Source of the DNA: Dyadobacter soli
GTDB taxonomy: Bacteria; Bacteroidota; Bacteroidia; Cytophagales; Spirosomataceae
Direction: 5' to 3'
NCBI RefSeq assembly: GCF_900101885.1
Contig: NZ_FNAN01000020.1
Location: 124,001 to 188,000, forward strand
Length of the DNA stretch: 64,000 bases
Positions 9,861 through 17,542 of this stretch are shown here, piece by piece. Below the pieces are notes generated by a model. The model saw nothing but the letters and a program-made list of their open reading frames with translations, searched no databases and had not been told where the DNA came from. The translations under genes and the position numbers were made by a program. Position 1 is the first letter of the stretch. Each line of letters starts with the position of its first letter.

Positions 9861-9889
9861 AATTTTCGAACGATATAATTTTCGAACGA
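9861..9889. repeat. Direct repeat abutting the GH20 start codon
   Basis: The 13-mer AATTTTCGAACGA occurs twice, at 9861-9873 and 9877-9889, offset by 16 bp; each copy contains the palindrome TTCGAA. The first copy touches the GH20 start codon, so binding there would affect the 5' leader. A regulator site is possible, but no matching copy was noticed before the SusC gene. Confidence 0.4.
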
Positions 9890-9993
9890 AATTGGGAAAA
9901 TATTGATCGAATGTTTTATGAAATTGTCGCTTGATACAATCTTGTACGTGCCAGTTACCTTCATTTGTTTGCAAGAGTAATGGACATGATAAA

Positions 9994-10410
9994 CTAGCTT
10001 ATCCGTTCCAGGATTGCTACCATTATGCCGATGGCCAAACAAAGTGGCGAGTAAAGTCGCTGATCGTTTTTCGCGAATTTTGTATGACGAACCTTTCTGA
10101 AAAAGCCTACATATTTAAATTCACCGATGGCTCGCGCGATAAATATCGCAGAGATACACCAGAGGCCGTAATTATCGATCCATGACGGAAGTTGCAGGTT
10201 AAAATTCCCGCCTTTTGACAGAACTAATATCCCCATCGCCAGCAATGCAAGGGCAACAATCATGCATGGAATAATTCCTGGCATTTGAGGTGGCGCATTA
10301 TCATCCAGCGCGGGAAATACACCCTTTGAGGCCCAGCGACCGCCCATTCCCCAGTAGATGTGCATTGCAGAGAGAAATAGGAAGATTGAGAAAAGTAAAT
10401 AAGCTAGCAT
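9994..10410 (-). CDS. DUF3995 family small membrane protein
   Basis: A 138-residue integral membrane protein with about four hydrophobic helices. It starts MLAYLLFSIFLFLSAMHIYW and carries GGRWASKGVFPA, then a long helix and the tail VRHTKFAKNDQRLYSPLC, matching the DUF3995 layout. Function of the family is unknown. The frame continues upstream to 10578, but that 56-residue extension has no family likeness and contains an A11 tract (coding strand), so the ATG at 10408-10410 is preferred. It is a single gene, 134 bp from the GH20 start on the same strand. Confidence 0.7.
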   Translation of the reverse strand: MLAYLLFSIFLFLSAMHIYWGMGGRWASKGVFPALDDNAPPQMPGIIPCMIVALALLAMGILVLSKGGNFNLQLPSWIDNYGLWCISAIFIARAIGEFKYVGFFRKVRHTKFAKNDQRLYSPLCLAIGIMVAILERIS

Positions 10411-10634
10411 GCGCGTTTTTTTTTTTGAGAATCCTGCGAATCCGGGGCCGAACAGTACTATCCAGGTAAAAGTGGCCCCGGAATCGTCCGCAGGAATAAT
10501 GTGATTTGATGAATTCTTATTCAAAACAAATCTCTGCAAATAACCGGACTTATCGACAGAAACAGCTTGTCGAAACATTCACGTTTTTTTACAAAATGTC
10601 CATTATGACTAGCAAGCGAACCAGATTCGGGCAA

Positions 10635-11024
10635 TCAAATCGATATTTTATAATTCAATGTTAGCTCATCGCCAGGCATCCCACGAATTCCCCAGTTATG
10701 AGCAGGTGTCTCGGTAAGGGTGATTTCGACATCATTTGGGCCAATGCCCAGTTTTTCTTCAAATCTTTGGAAGATGAGCTGGTATAAATGCTTTTTCATT
10801 TCAATAGACCGGCCCTCAAACAGTGCAATTTCGATAATCGTGTAGCGGTCGCTTCGGTCTTCGGGGTAGAAGAAATCGCCTTCATCCAGGTAGATGAACC
10901 TATGGAATCGCTTGTTTTGCGGGTAGTGGAATGCTTCTACGATGCAGGCATGAATCGTCTCTGACATTAGCTGACTGATAGGGGCCAGCCGTTGCTTTAA
11001 CCCATAAATCTTGATTTGTGACAT
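10635..11024 (-). CDS. Tautomerase-superfamily protein lacking Pro1
   Basis: A 129-residue cytoplasmic protein of the tautomerase family (YusQ-like, PF14552 type). Recognisable blocks are KRFHRFIYLDEGDFFYP, YTIIEIALFEGRS with the following KKHLYQLIF helix, the IGPNDVEITLTETPAHNWG strand and GIRGMPGDE. Classic superfamily members use an N-terminal proline exposed after Met removal; here the residue after Met is Ser, so standard Pro1 chemistry is not expected unless the start is wrong, and no upstream alternative gives Pro. It lies 54 bp downstream of the aminoglycoside kinase-like gene on the same strand, so they may share a transcript. Confidence 0.75.
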   Translation of the reverse strand: MSQIKIYGLKQRLAPISQLMSETIHACIVEAFHYPQNKRFHRFIYLDEGDFFYPEDRSDRYTIIEIALFEGRSIEMKKHLYQLIFQRFEEKLGIGPNDVEITLTETPAHNWGIRGMPGDELTLNYKISI

Positions 11025-11078
11025 GATCGGTTGTTGCTGTTTTAAATTTTCAATGTCTATACCAGTGGCTTTCCAGCG

Positions 11079-11897
11079 CTATCCCCAGGTAAGCGGATCC
11101 AGTTTCAGATAGAACGCCAGACGTTCAAGGTCAGGGATCGGGATATTCTGGGTCTTAAAAAGGATTTGCAGCGCTTTTTCGGCCTGGCGCTCGTCCTGCC
11201 ACGTTTCACGGGTGTTACCTGTCATCAAGGCCAGGTCCTGGTAGCGGTCAGCAAGTCCCAGGCGGCCCAGGTCGATGATTCCCGTGCAAACTAGTGTCTT
11301 TGGATCTACCATGATATTAGGCATACACGCATCACCGTGACAAACCACCAGGTCCGCGGTTTCCTGTTCGATGCGGAGCGGAATCTGCGGCCGGATTGGG
11401 TCAAGCAGCTTTTCAGCCGGTGTGTCCTTGTCGGCATCGTCAAGGAAATCCCTGTTGACCGCATTGCGACTTATGACATCTTCGGCTGTTGCAACTACCT
11501 GTAATAGCCGTCTTTCAAACGGGCAGCTTTCCGAAGGAAGCTGGTGCAACTGCCAGAATTTCTCAGCAATCGAGGGCCATGCCTTCAATAAATCGGCAGG
11601 CGAGAGCGCACTGGCAGAAACCCCAGATACGCAGCTGGTAACTAAACAGGCATACTGATCTGTTTTTGACCAATCCTGTACCTGGGCTGAGCCGATCTGC
11701 TGGCCGGATAGCCAGTCGGTACGCAGATACTCGCCTTCCAAAGCCGGGATGCGCGATGCACGAGCCAACTTGGCAAATGCGGCCCCGTCACTGCGGCGAA
11801 ATACCATATCGCCCGACTCTCCGTCATTCACCATCTGCCATTCTAAATTGCCAGGTAATTTTGGAAGTAATTCCTGGACTTGCACTTGTAATGCCAT
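11079..11897 (-). CDS. Aminoglycoside phosphotransferase, APH(3'')-I (StrA)-like
   Basis: A 272-residue cytoplasmic kinase that resembles the streptomycin 3''-phosphotransferase APH(3'')-Ib (StrA) nearly end to end. Shared blocks I recognise are GESGDMVFRRSDG, LLKAWPS, CPFERRLLQV, SRNAVNRDFL, VVCHGDACMPNIMVDPKTL, CTGIIDLGRLGLADRYQDLA and the C-terminus LERLAFYLKLDPLTWG. H187-G-D189 with N194 is the catalytic loop, D209 (IIDLGR) the Mg-binding aspartate, and K43 the ATP lysine. Length agrees with StrA (about 267 residues). The gene appears intact with an ATG start. The family transfers ATP phosphate to streptomycin; activity here is inferred. It is divergent from a Crp/Fnr gene. Confidence 0.9.
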   Translation of the reverse strand: MALQVQVQELLPKLPGNLEWQMVNDGESGDMVFRRSDGAAFAKLARASRIPALEGEYLRTDWLSGQQIGSAQVQDWSKTDQYACLVTSCVSGVSASALSPADLLKAWPSIAEKFWQLHQLPSESCPFERRLLQVVATAEDVISRNAVNRDFLDDADKDTPAEKLLDPIRPQIPLRIEQETADLVVCHGDACMPNIMVDPKTLVCTGIIDLGRLGLADRYQDLALMTGNTRETWQDERQAEKALQILFKTQNIPIPDLERLAFYLKLDPLTWG

Positions 11898-12021
11898 ATC
11901 GACTGCTTAAAGATTTAAATCAACCCGGCAATGATAATCGATGTCTTCCAAAATGGATGATAGGATAGTACAGAATCTGAGGTTATCCTGCACGTTATTG
12001 TGATTTCTTACCAAATGTTAA

Positions 12022-12051
12022 TTTGATTCGGCACCTGGCGGGATACTTTTG
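12022..12051 (+). promoter_or_regulatory. Bacteroidota sigma-A type promoter for the first Crp/Fnr gene
   Basis: TTTG at 12022-12025 and TACTTTTG at 12044-12051 match the Bacteroidota consensus (TTG, then TAnnTTTG) with an 18-bp spacer; transcription would start near 12058, 13 bp before the ATG at 12071. The -33 half overlaps an inverted repeat CAAAT-GTTA-ATTTG (12012-12025), a possible operator for autoregulation or control of the divergent kinase gene. Confidence 0.7.
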
Positions 12052-12070
12052 TATACAAATCAGAACGACT

Positions 12071-12649
12071 ATGGAAAATTTGCGTTCAGCGCTTGGGTTC
12101 GCGGGCATACTTGGCAAACAGGAAATCGAGACAGTCTTAAGGGATTTCAAGGGCCATACACTAAAGCCGGGCGAGTACTTTCACCGTTTTGGTAAAGTTG
12201 CCAATGAAATGTGCTTCGTTTCACAGGGCGGGCTTCGGATATATGCCCTGGACGCATCGGGGAATGAAGTAACGAAATATTTTGTGAGAGAAAACCAGTT
12301 TACGGTCGATTTGAAAAGTTATTATTCCCAGCGCCCGTCTGAGGATGCGTTTCAGGCAATCGTAAACACTCAGATTTTTGTCATTCACAAAAGCGCTGTT
12401 GAAAGGCTTTGCGAGCAGCTCCCCACCTTTTATATTTTTCTCAAATGCATTACCGAGGCGCAGCTATTGAGCAAGATCAACGACAATGACTTTTTGAATT
12501 TCGGGGATGCTAAAACGAAATATCTCGAATTCATCAAACGATACCCGTCGCTGGCCCAGCAGATCCCGCAGCAGTACATCGCTTCCTATCTGAAAATAAC
12601 TGCCCAATCCCTGAGCAGGATCAGGAAGAACCTGCAAAAGCAGGCGTGA
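12071..12649 (+). CDS. Crp/Fnr-family transcriptional regulator
   Basis: A 192-residue regulator: an N-terminal cyclic-nucleotide-binding-like beta roll (about 20-115, with LKPGEYFHRFGKVANEMCFV) and a C-terminal winged helix (QQIPQQYIASYLKITAQSLSRIRKNL). The recognition helix reads AQSLSR, without the Arg-Glu pair used by E. coli CRP, so a different site is expected; no FNR-type cysteine cluster is present. The frame extends upstream only through a TTG inside the promoter, so the ATG at 12071 is the start. It lies divergent from the APH(3'')-like gene and 56 bp before the GNAT gene, and probably controls one or both. Confidence 0.9.
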   Translation: MENLRSALGFAGILGKQEIETVLRDFKGHTLKPGEYFHRFGKVANEMCFVSQGGLRIYALDASGNEVTKYFVRENQFTVDLKSYYSQRPSEDAFQAIVNTQIFVIHKSAVERLCEQLPTFYIFLKCITEAQLLSKINDNDFLNFGDAKTKYLEFIKRYPSLAQQIPQQYIASYLKITAQSLSRIRKNLQKQA

Positions 12650-12705
12650 GCCCAAATTGTGTCAAAACCGATATTCACATCTCCATAACTCAACAAACTA
12701 ATTTT

Positions 12706-13194
12706 ATGATCACCATAGCCACAGACAACGATTTTGACATTATCTACCAGATCATCAATGATTCGGCATCCGCTTATAAAGGAGTCATTCCGGCCGACAG
12801 ATGGCAGGATCCCTACATGCCAAAAGACGAATTGCGGGTCCAGATCGAGCAAGGCGTGCAGTTTTGGAAGTACACCGATCAAGGCGATGTACTGGGCGTG
12901 ATGGGCATTCAACCTCTGGATGGTGTCACACTGATCAGGCATGCTTATGTCAGATCAGCAGAAAGGGGAAAAGGAGTGGGAGGTATCTTGCTTGAACATC
13001 TGATCAAGATGACACAGACCCCTATACTGATCGGGACCTGGGCGCAAGCCAGCTGGGCTATTAAGTTTTACGAGAAACATGGGTTTAGACTGTTAGGCGA
13101 ACAGGAAAAGAACCAGTTGTTAAGCAAGTATTGGATCATTCCTGAGCGTCAAAAAGAAACCTCTGTCGTATTAGCTAATAACGCCTGGAAGTAA
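12706..13194 (+). CDS. GNAT-family N-acetyltransferase
   Basis: A 162-residue cytoplasmic acetyltransferase. The acetyl-CoA pyrophosphate loop R87-GKGVG (YVRSAERGKGVGGILLEHL) and the later WAIKFYEKHGFRLLG block are standard GNAT motifs. The start at the ATG 12706 is chosen over an upstream frame extension because it begins at the first beta strand (MITIATDNDF). The substrate is unknown. It follows a Crp/Fnr gene and is close to an aminoglycoside-kinase-like gene; a drug-modifying role is possible but not shown. A strong hairpin terminator follows at 13239. Confidence 0.85.
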   Translation: MITIATDNDFDIIYQIINDSASAYKGVIPADRWQDPYMPKDELRVQIEQGVQFWKYTDQGDVLGVMGIQPLDGVTLIRHAYVRSAERGKGVGGILLEHLIKMTQTPILIGTWAQASWAIKFYEKHGFRLLGEQEKNQLLSKYWIIPERQKETSVVLANNAWK

Positions 13195-13238
13195 CAAGCG
13201 GACATTATTTGATTGCCGTGTCTTTTACCATTTTGATA

Positions 13239-13268
13239 CCCTGTCCTGAGGGGCAGGGTTAAATTTTT
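13239..13268 (+). terminator. Rho-independent terminator after the GNAT gene
   Basis: An 8-bp stem (CCCTGTCC/GGGCAGGG, one G-U pair) with a TGAG loop at 13239-13258 is followed by TTAAATTTTT. Position, 44 bp after the GNAT stop, and the T-rich tail fit termination of the Crp/Fnr-GNAT transcript. Confidence 0.8.
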
Positions 13269-13357
13269 CCCCTACCTGAATCTTTTATCCGTCATTGATC
13301 CGGGCCAGCTGGCAGACCTAATTTGCGTCTGTATTTGCAAGAAACCCATAAGATCAA

Positions 13358-14257
13358 ATGGCAACAGCATTCATCAATGCAAAAGAAAATGTTACCGTAG
13401 TCGGCCTTGGCTCGATGGGCGCTGCCCTTGCCGGAGCACTCATCGAAAACGGTTTTCAGGTAACTGTGTGGAACAGAAATCCCGCGAAAGCAGAGCCCCT
13501 GGTTCAGAAAGGTGCAGCGCTGGCTACAAGCCTCGCTGCGGCGATAGAGGCCAGCCCGGTAACGGTTATATGCGTCTCCGATTATAAAACGACGAACAGT
13601 TTAATCGGCAATCGGGAAGTTGAGCAAGCAATATCCGGCCGCACCATCGTGCAACTCAGCACGGGCACGCCCGGCGAAGCGCGCGAGCTCGACAAATGGA
13701 GCAGAGCCAATGGCGCCTTCTGCCTGAATGGCGATATCCTGGCCTGGCCAAAGCAGATCGGCAGCAGCCAGGCTACGATTTCGATCAGTGGAGACCAGCA
13801 AAGATTCACCGAGCACCAGGCCATCCTGTCCGCACTTGCGGGCAACATTAATCTCATGGGCAGTGAGCCCGGTGCTTCGGCAGCCCTTTTCTCAGCGGTA
13901 TTGTCCTATCTGGCAGGCAGTTGGATAGGGTTTTGCCATGGGGCGTTGATCTGTGAAAACCAGGGACTAAGGGCAGAAGAATTCGGTAAGCTGATCCAAA
14001 GCATCGCACCGATGCTTGGCGAGGAGTCCGAACACATGGGAAGGGTAATTCAGTACAGCGAGTTTAACAATCCTGAAAGCACCATCCAGACCACAGGGCT
14101 GGACTTGCATCTGCTGGTCCAGTTATCGATGGAAACAGGTATCAGTAGCGCGCTACCTGCTTTTGCCGCAAACATTTTCCAGCAGGCAATCGATGCAGGG
14201 TATGGCAAACAGGAGCACGCTGCGATCATAAAGGTCATGCGAAAACCGGCCTTTTAG
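13358..14257 (+). CDS. NADPH-dependent imine reductase-like / beta-hydroxyacid dehydrogenase-fold protein
   Basis: A 299-residue oxidoreductase. The Rossmann motif GLGSMG (16-21) and WNRN (38-41), whose Arg suits NADPH, lead into PVTVICVSDY and GRTIVQLSTGTPGEAREL. The C-terminal all-helical domain (SAVLSYLAGSWIGFCHGAL onward) resembles imine reductases (IREDs), which dimerise through this domain and reduce cyclic imines, rather than 3-hydroxyisobutyrate dehydrogenases with their catalytic Lys. Substrate is unknown. A weak promoter-like pair (TTG 13295-13297, TAATTTG 13319-13325, 21-bp spacer) lies upstream. It is a single gene ended by a long hairpin. Confidence 0.8.
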   Translation: MATAFINAKENVTVVGLGSMGAALAGALIENGFQVTVWNRNPAKAEPLVQKGAALATSLAAAIEASPVTVICVSDYKTTNSLIGNREVEQAISGRTIVQLSTGTPGEARELDKWSRANGAFCLNGDILAWPKQIGSSQATISISGDQQRFTEHQAILSALAGNINLMGSEPGASAALFSAVLSYLAGSWIGFCHGALICENQGLRAEEFGKLIQSIAPMLGEESEHMGRVIQYSEFNNPESTIQTTGLDLHLLVQLSMETGISSALPAFAANIFQQAIDAGYGKQEHAAIIKVMRKPAF

Positions 14258-14276
14258 TACTATTTGGTAAAGTCTG

Positions 14277-14312
14277 GCAGGTACCGGCATCTTCATAGAT
14301 GCCGGTACCTGC
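14277..14312. terminator. Bidirectional hairpin terminator
   Basis: A perfect 16-bp inverted repeat (14277-14292 and 14297-14312) around a TCAT loop lies between the convergent genes ending at 14257 and 14332. There is no clear T-run, but its place and symmetry fit termination from both sides. Confidence 0.75.
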
Positions 14313-14331
14313 GGTGATCAAAAACCTCTGA

Positions 14332-15360
14332 TTACTTTACAATTTGCAACTCGATCAGGCTTTCAGCGCAAGCAATCACCGCCTCGGGGGTGGAACCCGG
14401 ATTCCATTGTAATTCTCTTCTCGCCTTTGAGATGTCCAGCTTTCGTTTAACACCCAGGTCAACCAGGATAGGTTTAATTGAAGCATCAAAATGAGCAAGC
14501 AACCTCACCAACAGATTCGGAAGTTGCTTGTCAGGCACCTTTCTATTCGGAAAATGCTCTTTGAGGATCACAGCAATTTCTTTGAAAGTCAGATACCCTG
14601 CTGAGGCGATGTAACGCTCACCCGCTGCATGTGGCGCTTCCATGGCCTTGACCAGCAAGTCTGCCACCGAACGTACATCGACGATGTCAAAACCAATGTT
14701 AGGCAGCGCCGGAGAGCTGCCATCTAAAAGTTTGATGACCATATTGGCGGAAGTGCCAAAGTCATCTTCCAGAACAGGCCCCAGTATCGCGCCTGGCAGC
14801 ACAGAAGTCAACTCCATTCGTGAGCCCGAGCTTGCGATAAAGTTCCATGCAGCCTTTTCTGCGACTGTTTTACTTCTGAAATAAGGGGTGTTGTCGCTTG
14901 TATGGTCCTGATTGCTCCAATCGTCTTCGCTAAAAATCTTATTGAGCTCATGCCTGGTTTTGCCGTAAACAACTGCGGCCACTGAGGAAGTCAACACGAC
15001 ACGCTTGACATTATTTTCTGCCGCCGCCTGCAAGATGTTTAGTGTCCCTGACTTGGCTGTTTGGATTAATTCGCTTTCACTTTCAGGCAATGTCCTTGGA
15101 AATGGGGAAGCGATATGCTGGACATAGTCTTTCTGGCTGGTGAGCTCTTTCCAGATTGCAGCGTTGCTAAGGTCTGCTTCGACCAGCTCAAGGTTACCGA
15201 TATTTTCGGTGTGCCTGCCAATAATTGCCCTGATAGCGCTCGCCCTTTCAATTGCCCGTAATGTGCCGGTCACCTTGTAGCCAGCATCCAATAGCTTAAT
15301 GGCTGTATGGGAGCCCAAAAAGCCGCTAATTCCAGTCAACAATACCTTTTTTTCGCTCAT
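14332..15360 (-). CDS. NAD-dependent epimerase/dehydratase (dihydroflavonol reductase-like extended SDR)
   Basis: A 342-residue extended short-chain dehydrogenase. The TGISGFLGSH nucleotide-binding motif (G10, G13, G16), Ser125/126 (VVLTSSVAAV) and Y160-x3-K164 (YFRSK) complete the catalytic set. The layout LEADLSN (VEADLSN), QHIASPFP and ERYIASAGYLTFKEIA matches dihydroflavonol-4-reductase/cinnamoyl-CoA reductase-like enzymes, which in bacteria reduce assorted aldehydes and ketones. Substrate unknown. It is divergent from a Crp/Fnr gene across a 235-bp gap, so that regulator may control it. Confidence 0.88.
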   Translation of the reverse strand: MSEKKVLLTGISGFLGSHTAIKLLDAGYKVTGTLRAIERASAIRAIIGRHTENIGNLELVEADLSNAAIWKELTSQKDYVQHIASPFPRTLPESESELIQTAKSGTLNILQAAAENNVKRVVLTSSVAAVVYGKTRHELNKIFSEDDWSNQDHTSDNTPYFRSKTVAEKAAWNFIASSGSRMELTSVLPGAILGPVLEDDFGTSANMVIKLLDGSSPALPNIGFDIVDVRSVADLLVKAMEAPHAAGERYIASAGYLTFKEIAVILKEHFPNRKVPDKQLPNLLVRLLAHFDASIKPILVDLGVKRKLDISKARRELQWNPGSTPEAVIACAESLIELQIVK

Positions 15361-15595
15361 GATCTTTTTTTGAGCAAAATTTGGGATTCCACATCAGGCC
15401 ACCATTACCATATGTTAAGAAATGAAATAGGCTTTGTTTTTCCTATCTGCAAATGTTGGTGACCGGTCGTTTTCATCGAGCATGTTTTTGCAAAAAAAGA
15501 GAAATAAGCAGGAGTAGTAAGGCGATTGTTTTTGTTATACCCACATCCAGATTCATGACAAAAATTATTGCTGGCAACCAGCGTGAGGCAAACTG

Positions 15596-16159
15596 ATGAG
15601 CAACAAATTACGGCAGCACATAGAGGAAATCGTCCCACTGACTGATCAGGAGTTTCAGTACGTGCTTTCACACTTTTCATTTCGGAAGTTTAAAAAAAGG
15701 CAATACCTGATCCAGCAGGGTGATTATGTCCGTAACGACTTTTTTATACTCAGCGGGCTGGTTAAGTCTTGTTCGACTGATCAGATAGGCAAAAGCCATG
15801 TTGTATTTATTGCCTCAGAAAATTGGTGGGTTTCTGATCCGGAAGCTTACCACAATCAAACTCCGGCAACAGTGGACATAGACTGCGTCGAGGAAACCGA
15901 GACGGGATACATTTCTCTTGAAAACAGAGAGAAACTTTGCAGGGAACTGAGAAAGCTCGAATATTTTTTTCTTCGAAAAACAACAGCAGGCTATATCGCA
16001 TCTCAAAAACGAATTTTAATGCTTATCAGCGCCAACGCCAGGGAACGTTATCAGTTCATGCTGCTTCAATATCCAGGATTGTTACAGCGAGTGCCCAAAA
16101 GTGTGATCGCTTCCTACCTCGGAGTTACCAGGGAAACATTGAGTAGGTTAAGCACCTAG
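15596..16159 (+). CDS. Crp/Fnr-family regulator with CRP-type recognition helix
   Basis: A 187-residue regulator with a beta-roll domain (about 20-120) and a C-terminal winged helix (RVPKSVIASYLGVTRETLSRL). The recognition helix has R179-E180 and R184 (RETLSR), the same spacing as Arg180, Glu181 and Arg185 of E. coli CRP (RETVGR), so recognition of GTGA half-sites is predicted; a CRP-like palindrome lies 3 bp beyond the stop codon. The protein ends directly after this helix, shorter than the other two Crp/Fnr proteins here, which carry a few more basic residues. It is flanked by a divergent SDR gene and a co-directional MFS exporter gene, its likely targets. Confidence 0.9.
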   Translation: MSNKLRQHIEEIVPLTDQEFQYVLSHFSFRKFKKRQYLIQQGDYVRNDFFILSGLVKSCSTDQIGKSHVVFIASENWWVSDPEAYHNQTPATVDIDCVEETETGYISLENREKLCRELRKLEYFFLRKTTAGYIASQKRILMLISANARERYQFMLLQYPGLLQRVPKSVIASYLGVTRETLSRLST

Positions 16160-16161
16160 GT

Positions 16162-16177
16162 CGTGATTTTTATCACG
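16162..16177. promoter_or_regulatory. CRP-type palindromic site
   Basis: CGTGATTTTTATCACG is a perfect palindrome of the form GTGA-N6-TCAC, the core of CRP operators. It lies just after the Crp/Fnr stop codon and 70 bp before the MFS start. It could also form a 6-bp hairpin with a TTTT loop, but no T-run follows, so an operator is preferred to a terminator. Confidence 0.55.
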
Positions 16178-16247
16178 GACAATCTGTGAGGTATGTCCTT
16201 CGAGACAGGGCTCCTTTGCCTGAGTTTTGCATAAAAAATTCATAGCA

Positions 16248-17438
16248 ATGCGAGCACAAATTTCATCGACAAAGATTCCATCCGCCATCTGGGGATTATC
16301 ATTTTGCGCTTTCGGTATCGGCACCACCGAATTTGTCATCGTCGGCCTGTTGCCGACTATCGCCCAGGATTTTGCCACATCGATTTCATCGGCCGGCGTA
16401 CTTGTCACGCTTTTCGCACTAGGCGTTGCAATAGGCGGCCCTTTATTTACAGCAATAACCGGCGGCGTCGAACGGAAAAAGCTACTGCTTGCTACCGTGC
16501 TGGTCTTCGCGATAGGTAATTTGATCGCTTTTCTTGGCAATTCGTTATTTATTGTCCAGCTTAGCCGCGTTATAACCGGCGTAACGCATGGGGTATTTTT
16601 TGCCAATGCGGTAATCTACGCTGGCAATTCGGTTGGTAGTGATAAGAAAGCAACAGCGATCTCATTGGTTTTTGCCGGCCTTCTGATCTCGACAGCAACC
16701 GGCGTGCCATTAGGGACCTATGTTGGCATAATGTATGGTTGGCGCATGACCTTTTTAGCGGTCGCAATATGGGGAGCGCTTGGATTTTTATTATTAAATG
16801 TTCTGCTTACGCGTCAACAAATATCCTCGAAAGCTTTAAGTCTGAATGATCTACCAACGGTGTTGCGCGGCAGGCAGGTACTGGTTGTACTTTTTGCAAA
16901 TGTCTGCGCCTATACGGGCACATTTATTGTTTTCACATTCTTGACACCGCTTTTAAGCCAAATGGGATTTTCGATAGGTGAAACAAACCTGATTCTATTG
17001 GTTTACGGCATTGGTGTGGCGCTGGGAAATATTGTGGGTGGTCGAATCTCCAACGTCAACCCAGGAAAGGTTTTGGTTTTTATTTTCATTTTTCATGCCT
17101 TGATTTTACTTATTCTTGCGATGGTTCTGACAGCTAAGATCGTTGTAATTGTTAGCCTTCTCGTTTTTGGTTTTTTTGCCTTCGCCAATGTTTCAGCATT
17201 GCAATTGCTGGTCGTTGAGCTTTCCGAACGCTATCTGCCGGGAAGTTCAGCTGTCGCCTCGGCACTAAATGTATCGGCTTTCAATGTGGGCGCAGCGGCG
17301 GGCTCATACTTTGGGGGACTGGTAGTGGATAGCCCGCTGACGATAGGGGCAACGCCCTGGGTTGGTGCCATGTTTGTGATACTTGCAGTGGGCTTGGCGT
17401 TATGGAATTTGAAAAGCATCAAATCTACCGTTCACTAG
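16248..17438 (+). CDS. MFS exporter, AraJ/YdhP-like drug:proton antiporter family
   Basis: A 396-residue inner-membrane transporter with about 12 helices. The N-terminus FGIGTTEFVIVGLLPTIA and the block VITGVTHGVFFANAVIYAG (VITGVTHGVFF) are typical of the AraJ/YdhP/NepI branch of DHA1 exporters, which move sugars, nucleosides or drugs outward. The ATG at 16248 is preferred; a TTG 21 bp upstream only adds seven residues. It follows a Crp/Fnr gene with a CRP-type palindrome in the gap, so induction by that regulator is likely. Substrate cannot be told from sequence. Confidence 0.88.
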   Translation: MRAQISSTKIPSAIWGLSFCAFGIGTTEFVIVGLLPTIAQDFATSISSAGVLVTLFALGVAIGGPLFTAITGGVERKKLLLATVLVFAIGNLIAFLGNSLFIVQLSRVITGVTHGVFFANAVIYAGNSVGSDKKATAISLVFAGLLISTATGVPLGTYVGIMYGWRMTFLAVAIWGALGFLLLNVLLTRQQISSKALSLNDLPTVLRGRQVLVVLFANVCAYTGTFIVFTFLTPLLSQMGFSIGETNLILLVYGIGVALGNIVGGRISNVNPGKVLVFIFIFHALILLILAMVLTAKIVVIVSLLVFGFFAFANVSALQLLVVELSERYLPGSSAVASALNVSAFNVGAAAGSYFGGLVVDSPLTIGATPWVGAMFVILAVGLALWNLKSIKSTVH

Positions 17439-17542
17439 ATGCCTGCCAAACCTGATGCAACCTGCTCATAAATAAATCCCTTAACCTTTATTTTTCACGG
17501 CAAGCTATTTAACCAAATCATTGCAAATGGCGTTCATCGAGT

